Assembly (NCBI GenBank): GCA_003427395.1
Contig: BFEA01000989.1
Coordinates: 254,445-285,687, forward strand
DNA length: 31,243 nt
Origin: Chara braunii
Taxonomy: Eukaryota > Streptophyta > Charophyceae > Charales > Characeae
Direction of reading: 5' to 3'
Numbering within the stretch: the stretch's first letter is position 1; each line of letters begins with the position of its first letter. The notes beneath the pieces were generated by a model. The model did not search any database. It saw only the letters and a program-made list of their open reading frames with translations, and was not told the origin of the DNA. Made by a program: the position numbers and the translations under genes. Of this stretch, positions 1 to 9,680 are shown piece after piece.

Positions 1-216
1 ACCCCAGGACAGAGAACTCGTTGAGTAACGAACACCTCAACACGAGACCATAGCCTCGTTGAGTAAGGAACAACGAGTTGCCCTCGCATGGCCACGGGGG
101 AGAGGGCGCGAACAAGACAGCGTAGCACATGATTGGCACGGGGGACGGGAGTCTTGCTTTTGATCGACACTCGGATGCCGATGCCTGGCTTCAGAAAACG
201 CTTATGAATCAGTGCG
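1..216. other. Unassigned leader sequence with a short direct repeat
   Basis: No gene is supported here. An 18-base segment beginning ctcgttgagtaa at 17-34 recurs at 55-72 with one mismatch (period 38). The stretch ends where the 247-bp satellite starts, near 217. Confidence 0.5.
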
Positions 217-1206
217 GTTGGTTCCGCACTGCTCCCGCGATCGCCAAGTTCGGATCCCGGCGGACTTTGGGTTTCCACGCTAATCTGTCCACCCCAATCG
301 GACGTGTTCTGATCGTCGGAGGCCATACGGATGATTAGGTGAGCGAAATGCTCGCTTGCAGTTGCAATGGCTTATATGGGTGTAAGGGGGTTGCAGGCGG
401 TGCTGTTGCCCGCATGAGCCATTTCTCAAAGCGAGCATTTTAGCGCGGCCTATGGCCTCCGACGATCGGTTCTGCGCCACTCCAACCATCGCCAACTTCG
501 GATCCCAACAGACTTTGGTTTCCACGCTAATCTGTCCGCCCCAATCGGACATGTTCTGATTGTCGGAGGCAATACGGATGATTAGGTGAGCGGAATGCTC
601 GCTTGCAGTTGCAATGGCTTATATGGGTTTAAGGGGGTTGCAGGCGGTGCACTTGCCCGCATGAGCCATTCTCAAAGCGTGCATTTTAGCGCGGCCTATG
701 GCCTTCGATGATCGGTTCCGCGCCACTCCAGCGATCGCCAAGTTCGGATCCTGGCGGACTTTGGGTTTCCACGCTAATCTGTCCGCCCTGATCGGACTTG
801 TTTTGATTGTCGGAGGCCATACAGATGATTAGGTGAGCGGAATGCTCGCTTGCAGTTGCAATGGCTTATATGGGTTTAAGGGGGTTGCAGCGGTGCAGTT
901 GCCCGCATCAGCCATTTCTCAAAGCGAGCATTTTAGCGAGGCCTATGGCCTCTGACGATCGGTTCCGCGCCACTCCAGCGATCGCCAAGTTCGGATCCGG
1001 ACGAAATTTGGGTTTCCACGCTAATCTGTCCGCCCCAATCGGACGTGTTCTGATTGTCGGAGGCCATACGGATGATTAGGTGAGCGGAATGCTCGCTTGC
1101 AGTTGCAATGGCTTATATGGGTTTAAGGGGGTTGCAGGCGGTGCAGTTGCCCGCGTGAGCCGTTTCTCAAAGCGAGCATTTTAGCGCGGCCTATGGCCTC
1201 CGACGA
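217..1206. repeat. 247-bp tandem satellite, four copies
   Basis: The marker atgattagg falls at 331, 578, 825 and 1072, exactly 247 bp apart, and the array begins and ends with matching unit edges, giving four full copies. Each unit contains the core gcgatcgccaagttcggatc, a gcggactttgggtttccacg segment, and a G-rich core ending gggggttgc. Copies differ by a few percent. Short open frames within the units are by-products of the repeat and not counted as genes. Confidence 0.9.
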
Positions 1207-1207
1207 T

Positions 1208-1292
1208 CATAACATGTCCAATCGCGGCGATCAGAAGTTGCGTGGAAACCCGGAGTCTGCCGAGATCCGAACTTCGCGGTCGCCGGAGTGTC
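1208..1292 (-). repeat. Inverted partial copy of the 247-bp unit
   Basis: Read on the minus strand, this stretch restores the satellite order: a cactcc-like edge, a gatcgcc-like core, gaagttcggatc, a gcagactccgggtttccacg-like segment, then a gattggacatgtt-like edge. It abuts the fourth forward copy, so the array ends in a head-to-head arrangement. Spacing and sequence have drifted more than among the forward copies. Confidence 0.75.
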
Positions 1293-1424
1293 GACGAACG
1301 GACTGAACTATTTCACGAGCGTTATTTGAAGGTAGGACGGTTCGCATGCGCTTTGGTCGCCAGAGACCTTCGGGTGCGCAAAAGTGCTGGCAGTGAAAAT
1401 CGCTTTGTAGGGGTTTGGGGGGGT

Positions 1425-2565
1425 TGCCGAAAGGGGTGTCGTCATCGTCGTCCGTGCGATCTTGTCGGTGTGGCTGCCATGTATCAGCGTGCATTGCGGT
1501 TCGCGCTGTCGTGTGCCGCTGTTCGTAGCGAGCGCATCGGACCTCGACTTGTCGACCAGACAACTCGTGGTTCGATGGGGTTGCTAGGGGGGGTCCTGCT
1601 TCCGGGGTCGTGTTCTTCATCTCCTCGTCGCGGCTAACACCATTTGCGACTGAATCACCGCAAGAGCTCGCTATGTCCATGGGGAGAGTGGGTGTCTATA
1701 GGGGCCTATTGAGGGCCTCTCTGCACCAGTTTCTAACTTGGCGCGCCTGCGATTACTATTTATTCTTTGCGTGCTCTTATCCAACGGACATTGAAGAAAG
1801 CAGGAAACTGGTTCGTTCCCACACCAGCAATCGCCAAGTTCGGATCTCGGCGGACTTTGCAGTTCAACGTGAATTTGACCTCCCTTTCCAACGGCCAGCG
1901 CTGTCGCACGTGTGCTGATTGTCTGATGCATTCATGTGGGACCGATTGCTGGCTTGTTGAATTGCCTTATAGGGGTTTAAGGGGTGGTTTGAGGGGGTAG
2001 CCCAAATGGGTGTCATCATCGTCATGCGTGTGATCTCGTCGATGTGGCTACCGTGTATCAGCGTGCATTGAGGTTCGCGCTATCGTGTGCCGACGTTCGT
2101 AGCGAGCGCATCGGCCCTCGACTTGTCGACTGGCAACTCGTGGTTCGCTGGGGTTGCTAGGGGGGGTCCTGCTTTCGGGGTCGTGTTCTTCATCTCCGCG
2201 TCACGGCTAACACTATTTGCGACTGAATCACTGCAAGAGCTCACTATATCCATGGGGAGAATCCGTGTCTATAGGGGCCTGTTGGGGGCCTCACTGCACC
2301 AGTTTCTAACTTGGCACGCCAACGATTACTATTTATTCTTTGCCTGCTCTTGTCCAACAGATATTTGCAAGCAGGAATGTGCTTCCTTCCCACTCCAGCA
2401 ATCGCCAAATTCTGATCTGGGCGGACTTTGGGGTTCAACGTGAATTTGACCGCCCTTTCCAACGGCCTGCGCAGTCGCACGTGTGCTGATTGTCTGATGC
2501 ATTCGGGTGGGACCAGTTGCTGGCTTGTTGGATTGCCTTATAGGGGTTTGTGGGGGTTGCCGACG
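1425..2565. repeat. Two tandem copies of a ~572-bp unit
   Basis: Landmarks recur at matching offsets: gtatcagcgtgcattg at 1481 and 2055, ttctaacttgg at 1731 and 2304, tgaatttgacc at 1870 and 2441 (offsets 571-574). The unit ends with ccttataggggttt followed by a G-rich tract. Each copy also embeds the satellite core caatcgccaa(g/a)tt, so this larger unit shares a component with the 247-bp array. Short open frames on either strand change between copies, so I do not call a protein. Confidence 0.85.
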
Positions 2566-3700
2566 GTGTCGGTGGCCGACTTCGTTTGCGTTCTGCGTTG
2601 AGCCGTTCCAAGAAGCGGTTCGCCTGCGTTTTGTGCAACCACAAACCACCCGTTGCGATAACTGGAGTCGCGAGACAACGGGGTGCTTGGTGCACTGTCG
2701 CACGCAAACTACGGATCCCAGCGGACTTCTAGGATCCCCTCAAATCTGACGGTCGTTCGCATGATGCCTGTCCTTCGCATTTGCGTACATTATGTGTGGA
2801 CTGTGGGGTTCGCAAAAGTGCTCGACTTTTAAAATCCCCTTTTCGGGGTTTATGGGGGTTGCCATCTGTGACATCAGCCGGATCCGTTCTCGGTCTGTCG
2901 TCGATCTTCGTCGCCCTCCAAGAGGTTGGACTGTCGCGATGTGTGGGGTCTCGTCGGTGACATGCTCGTGTTTCGGCGCGCCTTTCTGTTCGCGCTGCCA
3001 GACGTCGACGTCGCCGGCGCGCCGAGCGAGGGTCGCCTTGTCGGTGGGGCGAATTGGGGTTCGTAGGGGTTGCAGGTGGGTCGTTCATCCGTTTTGATTT
3101 TTTTTTTCGTGTCCTCGATTCGGAGTTGTGCGAGTTCCACGACCTCTTCTCCCCGCCAGCTCACTTTGAGGATATGGGCGGGCCGGTGTTCAAGGGGGTG
3201 TTTTGGGGGTCGTGCTGCGCCAGTTTGTCGGGTCGTGGGTCGACCGCTGCCCTGTCCTCTGCGATTGGTATCGTCCGGCGGGCACTTGAGATCAACAGAT
3301 CTTTCCTCCTGTGCACCCGCGCAAGGTGTTCCTAGTGTGCGGCCGCTGGCCCGACCTTATGTTGACAACGGCCGCACGAAAACCAGCTCTGTACTTCTCC
3401 GACGCCCGCAAATTTTCGGATCCAGGCGGACTTTGGGGCTCCGCGCAAATTTGACCATCATTTTCGACGGCTTGATCTTCCCCGTGTGTTTTCACTTGCA
3501 AAGGTCTGGTGGTGCGACGAAGTGCTGCCCTTGTGGATCGCCCTAGTAGGGGTTTATTGGGGTTGAGGACGATGTAGGTGACGGGGTCACTTCGTTGTCT
3601 GTCGTCGATCGTCGTTGCCCGTAGTCCCGACACGCAGCCTCCAAATCGTTTTCCCGTTATTCGGGGTTTAAGGGGTTCGCCTGAGGGTTGCGAAGCCATG
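2566..3700. repeat. Decayed satellite-derived zone
   Basis: No gene is supported. The zone reuses pieces of the neighbouring satellites: a G-rich core of the type ggggtttatgggggttgcc near 2846, 3064, 3549 and 3662, gtctgtcgtcgatc at about 2894 and 3599, and a ttcggatccaggcggacttt segment at about 3417. The copies are too diverged to define a period. Overlapping open frames on both strands are by-products of high GC content. Confidence 0.6.
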
Positions 3701-4041
3701 TCTTCTCTCGTATCCCACCTCTCATGACCTCGTATTCAACCTATCGGCGCACTGCAGATGTCGCGGTTCGTCAAATTGTTTGTGCGACCAATCTACCAAA
3801 CCACGCCTACGTGTGCGACAATTTGATTTTGGGGGGGGGGGGGGGAGGGTTGGGGGGGTGGCACTTCATTCTTTGGTAAATGTGCTTACAGTTTGCTACA
3901 CCGTTTTGCAGGCTGTGGAGGCGAATTCGAATGACCCGTTCAATCCTCACTGGGCAGTTTGATCGCTTTCACTGACGGCAATCGCATCCGCTGCGCAGAC
4001 GGTTACATGACGGCGCGAAGGACGGCTCGGCGAACGGCCGC
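3701..4041. repeat. Poly-G tract and flanking non-coding sequence
   Basis: Bases 3831-3845 are fifteen consecutive G, followed by agggttgggggggtgg to 3861. This gives several G runs close together, a candidate G-quadruplex on the plus strand and a likely source of sequencing or assembly error. The rest of the interval shows no recognisable gene. Confidence 0.7.
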
Positions 4042-4989
4042 ATGAATTGGGGTATAGAAACTGTACAAGCCATCGACTTGTATTGCCAGCTGCAACACCT
4101 GGAATTGGCCCCGACTAGCTCTTCGGATAGTTCGTCGTTCCAACACTCCGCTGCATCTGTCCCCAGAAAAATAAATCTCGCTTTTCGTGAGAGTTTTGGA
4201 GGTTGCATCCAACTGCGGTCCGCAGGCGACGAAACGTCCGCCCCCCGGATCGAGTTTCACATTCCTGGCGAGGTGCAACCCTCGAATCTGGCGCACAACA
4301 GTTGTGTGCCGATGGGTGCTTCTTTCGCAACATCTGATGACGGGAGTGAGAAGTTGGTGGCCACTGATTACTCGTCGGGACAACAGTCCTCTTCCAGTAG
4401 ACCTTTGCTTCGCGATAGCCCCAGTAGTACGAAGTTGGTTGCCACTGGCTGTTCTTAGGAGGAACTTTCCACAACACGGGCGAGTCCAACACCGGTGCAA
4501 AGTGATGATGCGATTACAGTCCAGGGCCAGTCTGGGTCGGAAGCGTCTGGCAAGGGTGATGCAGAGAGAAGGGCGATACTTTACATCCTGCCTGCACCTC
4601 TACCAGGCGAAAGACGAACGTATAGCATGGCTAACAGGAGCGGTAGGAGGAACGAACAGTACAAAAGAGCGAAAAACATGTTGTCTGAAAAAAGACTGCT
4701 CATGGTGCGCGGCATGGCATGTTGCAAGGCTCGATGTTGTTATGACGTTTCGCCTGAGGAAGTGCAAAAGGTGAGACAAGGACTGTACAATAAGAGTCCG
4801 GTAGAGCGAGCTGAGTGCTGGATGCAAAGCATTAAGGATTTCACAGTACATGAGGGTGGGCAACAACGTGTCCGCCCTGTAGAGTTGGAACATTCAATGC
4901 GCGTTAGGGCGTACTACAATGTACTCGGTGTCTCGCGTAACAAGTTTTACAGCTACAAAAAGCGGTTCGAAAAGGAATTTTCAAAATGA
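4042..4989 (+). pseudogene. Transposase-like N-terminal domain protein, frame broken by one TAG
   Basis: One reading frame runs from an ATG at 4042 to the TGA at 4987-4989 and is interrupted only by TAG at 4456-4458. The first part (138 codons) is rich in Ser and Thr, with SSSDSSS near its start and a repeated KLVAT motif near its end. The second part holds a Cys-rich block, ACCKARCCYDVS, then a YNKSPVERAECW segment, and ends in YYNVLGVSRNKFYSYKKRF, basic and helix-turn-helix-like. From memory, this order (CC-x3-C, a Tyr/Trp helix, then a VLG-S-KF basic helix) recalls the N-terminal region of uncharacterised eukaryotic transposase-like proteins; no catalytic domain follows. The first ATG after the stop is at 4627. 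It could be an expressed short gene, a gene with an unseen intron around the TAG, or a transposon remnant. Confidence 0.5.
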
Positions 4990-5313
4990 CTTTTTGGATA
5001 GAAATTTGGAAGGGGCTATATTCTCTTTTGACTTGCTCGATTGCGATGAGTATGTTGTACGATAAGGTGACAGATGTTGTGAACAGTTTAGAGTTGCTTT
5101 TTTTTGGATGGTTGGGTGGTGGTTAAACATTTTTTGAAGTTAACTTCATTATGTGATNATGTTTCTAATTTACCGACATTTCGTTTTCGNTCGTGTGCAT
5201 GTCACGTATTGTGCAGGCTGTGGGACAGAATAAACGACACATGATTATTCGTATCCCATTCGCCGGGTGTGGGGAAAGGGTTCGTATTCTCAATGTTGTT
5301 ACAATTTTTCTTA
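4990..5313. other. AT-rich downstream flank with two undetermined bases
   Basis: No coding potential is seen. An aataaa at about 5229, roughly 240 bp past the stop at 4989, could serve as a poly(A) signal. N bases at 5158 and 5190 mark sequence uncertainty. Confidence 0.4.
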
Positions 5314-6165
5314 AAGTGCGGTGAATCCATGATACTCACTTGACTTTAAGTTCATAATAATGTCATAGCAGTTTATGGTAATTTGTCGAAGTGCGACGGA
5401 ATCCATACTTAACTTTATGGCAATGACACGGTATACCGTGTCATTGCCATCTCGTTTGCCATGTGATTGCATTAACTATTCCATTGACATCCGTTTTCTG
5501 CTTCACACAATGTCATGTCAAATGCGCCCCACTTAAAATTAGTCAAAATTGATGCAGAGTCTGACGTCATTTACAACCTCCCCGTTCAATGTCTTATTAC
5601 GTGCACCTCCGAGTGTCACTGAATTTCAATGTACTGTGAAGTGCGATGGAATCCATACTTAACTTTAAGCCAATCACACGAGAAATTGTGTCATTGTGTC
5701 ATTGCCTTAAAGTTAACGCTTTGATTAAGTTCCAATGTATGCAAGTGCACGGGGTCTTATCGTCTAGCCACTGGTACTCCGCACATAAATCGTCGAAGTG
5801 CGATGAAATTCATGCCTTAAAGTTAGTCTTCCATAAAGTTAGTCCTTCATAAAGTGCGATCACCATGTGATTGCCTTAAAGTTAGTTTTCCATAACTATC
5901 GTGTCATTGCCATAAAGTTCGACTAAGTCTTGAAGTTCGATAAAGTTCTAATTTGTCACACAAAAACAGATGAGAGTGTGATGAAATCTAGAGTTCAACA
6001 TTCAATTTGTTGTTCAATGTCTCATAATTGTGTTCAACTTGACTGTTTAACTTCTATTGAAGTCATATTCCTGACAGCTCCATGTTAATTTTGGTAACGG
6101 CTTTTAAGTTTAACTCACAAAATTAAGTAAAGTGTAATGGAATCCACACTTGAACCCTCATGCTC
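5314..6165. repeat. Interspersed short AT-rich repeats
   Basis: A degenerate module, roughly aagtgcgatggaatccatac followed by ttaactttaaggcaat(c/g)acacg, recurs near 5314, 5389, 5639, 5795 and 6130. Shorter pieces such as ccttaaagttagt, cataaagtt and gtgtcattgcc are scattered between. Orientation is mostly the same. No protein-coding frame of substance is present. Confidence 0.65.
5417..5450. repeat. Perfect 34-bp palindrome
   Basis: The left half, atggcaatgacacggta (5417-5433), is followed directly by its exact reverse complement (5434-5450) with no spacer. The right-half motif gtgtcattgcc also occurs alone near 5690 and 5901. The structure could extrude as a hairpin or bind a dimeric protein; function is unknown. 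Confidence 0.9.
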
Positions 6166-6350
6166 AGTACGTGATTGCCTTGAATCTTCAGTTCATTTTC
6201 AATTTATGGTCTGTCAATTGCAATCAATGAGTTTAATAATCGTAGCCCAAGTTCCATTTAAGTCCAAAATATGGTGATTTTAACATGAAAATTGTAGCTT
6301 GCGAGTACCAATTTAAAATACAATGTTCTATTTTAACGAATAACATGTTG
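6166..6350. other. Non-coding AT-rich flank of the giant element
   Basis: No gene or repeat is recognised. The homology with the right-hand 4.2-kb repeat begins at about 6351. I found no target-site duplication when comparing the bases before 6349/6355 with those after 31032. Confidence 0.4.
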
Positions 6351-7248
6351 TAAGTGTAAGTCCTTCTTAAATGATTGGATTAATCATTTGAATCGCTGAC
6401 AGTCAACCACGTATCTTCAGTCAGCAACAAAATTACCACGTTTGCTTATCTGACAAGTATAGGATCCACCAGGCCAAATTTGGCACGCTCACTCTTGCAT
6501 TCATAATGAATGGGGTTCCCATGTTCTCTGCTTTATTCCAAAGTAGCTTTCAGTTGGTCATCGATACAACTTGAGAATCAGAACCAGTGAGAGAGGAGGG
6601 GCTGACAAGGCACGGATAATTGCTCAATTTGATCGCTTTCAAGGAAGCTGCCACAGGGTTAGTAAACATTCTTTGGAACTCTGACCTCTACTTCGATCTC
6701 ACCGCTTTTAATTCTCTTAGTAAGTCACGCAACAATGGTGATCAGAAACTTTCGCTCAAAGCTCACCTAGACTTGTTTTGAAGAGACAAGGATGAAAAGG
6801 GAACATATAAAGTTCCTCATCATCTGAGCCAGTCCATGATGGAGTAGTCGTTTCCAGCCACAACTATCAATCATAAAATAACAGGTCTCTAGATAAGTAA
6901 CACAAAACATTCTCTTCTGCTCTCTCTCTATCACTGATCAATGCATCAAAAACTCCACACAAGTCGTGGGTTCGAGCTGATCTACTATTCGCAGATGAAT
7001 CATCATCATAAACGCACATAACTCCAAGCAAAATGGAAGAGTACTAACATCGTAGCGAGAGTTCTATTGTCTCGGCCACCCTTTTTCTTGCTAGACATTC
7101 ATTCGAAGATGCTCCGCTCCATGTCAGGCTCTGTTTTCACCACAAGACCCCGAGCGTAGGACCCGGTCATACACTGTAGTGACCGAAATACCCAAGCTAT
7201 CGTAAGTCATCCTTCCTGTCCTCTTCCATGACTGTGTCCAGGCTGTTC

Positions 7249-7515
7249 CTAGACATCAACCGCGAGCCCCCTTGTTGTACATGCTTCTTGACTCCCCACC
7301 TTCTCACAGGGTCCCACGTCTGTATCGTCCTTTTTCGCTCGTAATCGTTTCGTGATCTCGTCCTCGCACCCTTCTCCTCTCGACTCAAAGCTGAATAGAC
7401 ATCCCTCCTTCAGTCTAACTTCCTCTCCTGTCCCGCAGGCTTTCACACTTACCACGTAGTTTCTCCCCTCCTTCGTGTATAGGTGTCTTGTGGCTCGGCT
7501 CTTGTGTCCACTCAA
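7249..7515 (-). pseudogene. Conserved repeat-embedded frame 2, left copy (88 codons)
   Basis: The open frame begins at a TTG (7515) and ends at TAG (7249-7251). It contains GRNYVVSVKACGTGEEVRLK and then KKDDTDVGPCEKVGSQEACT. The right repeat has the same frame at 27936-27427 with about eight residue changes over 85. There the left-copy TAG reads Tyr and the frame runs on, but a TGA occurs earlier instead. Upstream, both copies have an ATG-led stretch in a related frame that stops at a shared TAG, so it could be an exon or a decayed gene. The family is not recognised. Confidence 0.4.
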
Positions 7516-8410
7516 CCTGATCTCTGGATCAGCAGCAGCCTTCTCCTCGCCACGCTACACAAAACTCATATCCCTCTCGCTACTCATGTTGACTTTCCGA
7601 AGCGCGTCTCCTTTCATTCACGCAACTACCTTCCTCCACACTCTTCCTCGTCCTCCGCACTTCTCACCATCTCATTACTGCAACCGGTGCAAGAATGCCA
7701 CGTATGTGTGAGAACAACAGTTGACATCAGTCGTCCATCGCAGGCTCACGTCCCGCTTCGCTCACCCACACCTCTCTTCCACTGACTGGCCTTTTCTTGC
7801 ACACCGCACAACGCCACGTGTCGCCCGCGCACACCGTAACCAGTCCTTTCTTGATGGCTTAGCGACAAGTATCCCTCAGTGACTCTCTTCTATTCAGACA
7901 ACGCCGACTCACTGAGGCAAAAGTATACCTCGAGCTTCTTCACATGAAGAGCATTTACTCTTCATCTAGCCCGCCGCTACCCGCGTGTCTCTCCCTCTTT
8001 CTCTCTCCCTGGGTCTCCCTTACATGTCGAACATTCCGCATGCACAGACTCAGTCACGACTCGACTTTCAGGACGCAATAGCCCTGTCACTCTCCTTCGC
8101 AAACTCAATCTACGTCACGCTCGGTCTCGCAAGAAAACTATTGACCTTTTTGTCACGGAGGTTCACCGAAGCTTATTAGTCACGAAATACTCGGAGCATA
8201 CGTAGAGACAACGGTTGAGGTCAACCATCTCCAACAAGATCGAGTATGCTCATCCGTACAGCTTAAGCTGAAATCAAAAACTAATGTTGCAGTCTGACCA
8301 CACCCATCACACTCATGCGCACCACTCATCTCGTCACCTTTGGTTCGCTACAGATGTCGTTCAGTTGCCATCAGGAGTGCTTCGCGAACTCGTCCCGTTC
8401 CCGCTCACTC

Positions 8411-9074
8411 TCAGTCTCTCTCTTCGTTGACCTCTTCGCAGCGCATGTGTTCTGCCTCTCGCGTGTCACACTTGTCTCTTCCCCTCGCTCTGTTTCTTCT
8501 GTTTCTCTCCTGCTCCGCGGCCTCTGGGCGTCGGCTGTAGCGAGCTAGCCTCGGGTCCCTTTTCCACTGGGTCTGCCGTTCTATGGTGCTTCTGGATCTT
8601 GCCTGGCCTGACCCAGGATCTGACGTCTGTCTCCCGATCCTCTGCCTCGCTCATCTCACTCTCCCCACCTGAGTCTCGTTCCAGGTGGGCCCGTTCCCAG
8701 TCCGCAGTGTCTATTGAGGTCCCGGTCTCATGATACGAGACTGTTACCTGCATTTTCGCCGTCACCCCGTCTCTTCTGCAACGCCTCTCCACACGGTCTT
8801 TCGTCTCCGTGATAGCGTCCTGCAGCCTTCCATCAGTCGGCATCTCCTCCTCTTTTCCTCCCTCCATATTGATCCTCAGTCTCAGCTCGTCACTCCCATC
8901 ATAATTGAGTATAGCTGTGATCCAGGGCCCCTCCCCAGACATAGGCTTCAAACGAATCTGGTGGTACCAATAGCAGGGTCTATACCCATGCAAAGCCATA
9001 GCCACCCAGAGATAGCCGCGCCCACTATAGTCAACGATTAGAACGTTACTTACCCGTAACACACTAGAGAGCAT
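8411..9074 (-). pseudogene. Conserved repeat-embedded frame 1, left copy (202 aa then frameshift)
   Basis: An ATG at 9074, 110 bp downstream of a minus-strand TATA box, opens a 202-codon frame ending at 8466. Residues 1-149 align without gaps to the right copy (29548 leftward): about 15 residue changes and about 29 base changes in about 395. The N-terminal part is aromatic (GYRPCYWYHQIR), followed by GPWITAILNYDGSDELRLRI and a charged helical segment with ERRCRRDGVT. Near 8560 a 16-bp insertion not present on the right shifts the frame. In the ungapped frame, a Lys/Arg/Glu-rich tail remains open to TGA at 8411. A consensus GTAAGT donor lies at 9053-9048, just after the start codon. No family is recognised. 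Confidence 0.5.
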
Positions 9075-9183
9075 AGGACAGAACAGGACTCAAACCGCCG
9101 GGAGAATACAGCCTCAGCGTTTCCCGTCTATTCGCAGCACGTCAGCCTCACACGCTTTCTCTAAAACCCAGGAGCAGTCCTCC

Positions 9184-9190
9184 TTTTATA
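9184..9190 (-). promoter_or_regulatory. TATA box in left 4.2-kb repeat
   Basis: Minus-strand tataaaa in the context gttataaaagg; it is preserved in the right copy at 29658-29664. Both lie 110 bp before the ATG of the repeat-embedded frame, and the orientation agrees with gag-pol. Confidence 0.5.
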
Positions 9191-9628
9191 ACACCCGGTG
9201 AGGCTGCGACCCCTGTGTTCTAAACGAAAGTCTCGAGTATCCCTTTTTAGATTTCTGCACTCTGGTTTTTCATAATTTCTATATTAATTAATTTAAAGGA
9301 AAATTGTCTTCAGAAAAAGAAAATTAAAAGCGAGGCGCCAACGGTGAAATCTCATTACCACAGGTTGGACACAGTAATCCCATACTATAATATCGACGGA
9401 GCACCTTTTCACTTCAAAAGCAGACCACCGTGGGGGGGTGATAAGTCTCCTACCGATGCGGCAGCGGGTCGCCCTTCTTTTGAGGCCCGACCACGCAACA
9501 CTCAGTCGGCACATATTCTCAGACGGAATAAGAGGGGTCGGCCAATTCGGGCCACTGTTCCAAATTCGAAATGTTGGCTTCCCCGTGATGTGACAACGAA
9601 GGTAAAGGAGGGCCACGCCTGAAAACTG

Positions 9629-9680
9629 GTAAAGTAATAATAATAAAATTAATAATAATAATAGTAATTAAAAAAAAATC
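9629..9680. repeat. AAT-rich microsatellite in left repeat
   Basis: An (aat/aata)n run followed by an A tract; the right repeat has the counterpart at about 30163-30212. A second (ata)n run lies at 10043-10064 and at about 30573-30596. Confidence 0.75.

Noticed and set aside
129-338. Repeated short frames with AIAKFGSRRTLGFHANL-like text in the satellite
   Set aside because: They follow the satellite units, change ends between copies and also occur as fragments in other repeats. No protein is supported.
600-2000. Telomere-like gggtttaaggg words
   Set aside because: They resemble but do not match the plant TTTAGGG repeat in tandem. They are part of the satellite unit.
6340-6356. Target-site duplication for the giant element
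   Set aside because: The bases before 6349 or 6355 do not match those after 31032; the true ends are uncertain.
7985-8179. 64-codon plus-strand frame conserved in both 4.2-kb repeats (also 28406-28600)
   Set aside because: About ten residue changes in 64 with mostly replacement substitutions and a Leu/Ser-rich content indicate chance openness in a pyrimidine-rich stretch.
8315-8548. Plus-strand frame of 77 codons
   Set aside because: It is the mirror of the charged tail of the minus-strand repeat-embedded frame.
9085-9170. tRNA-like stretch on the minus strand (ggtt(c/t)gagtcctg and flanking stems; also near 29560-29640)
   Set aside because: The T-stem has a mismatch in both copies, and I could not build a D-arm, anticodon arm and acceptor stem.
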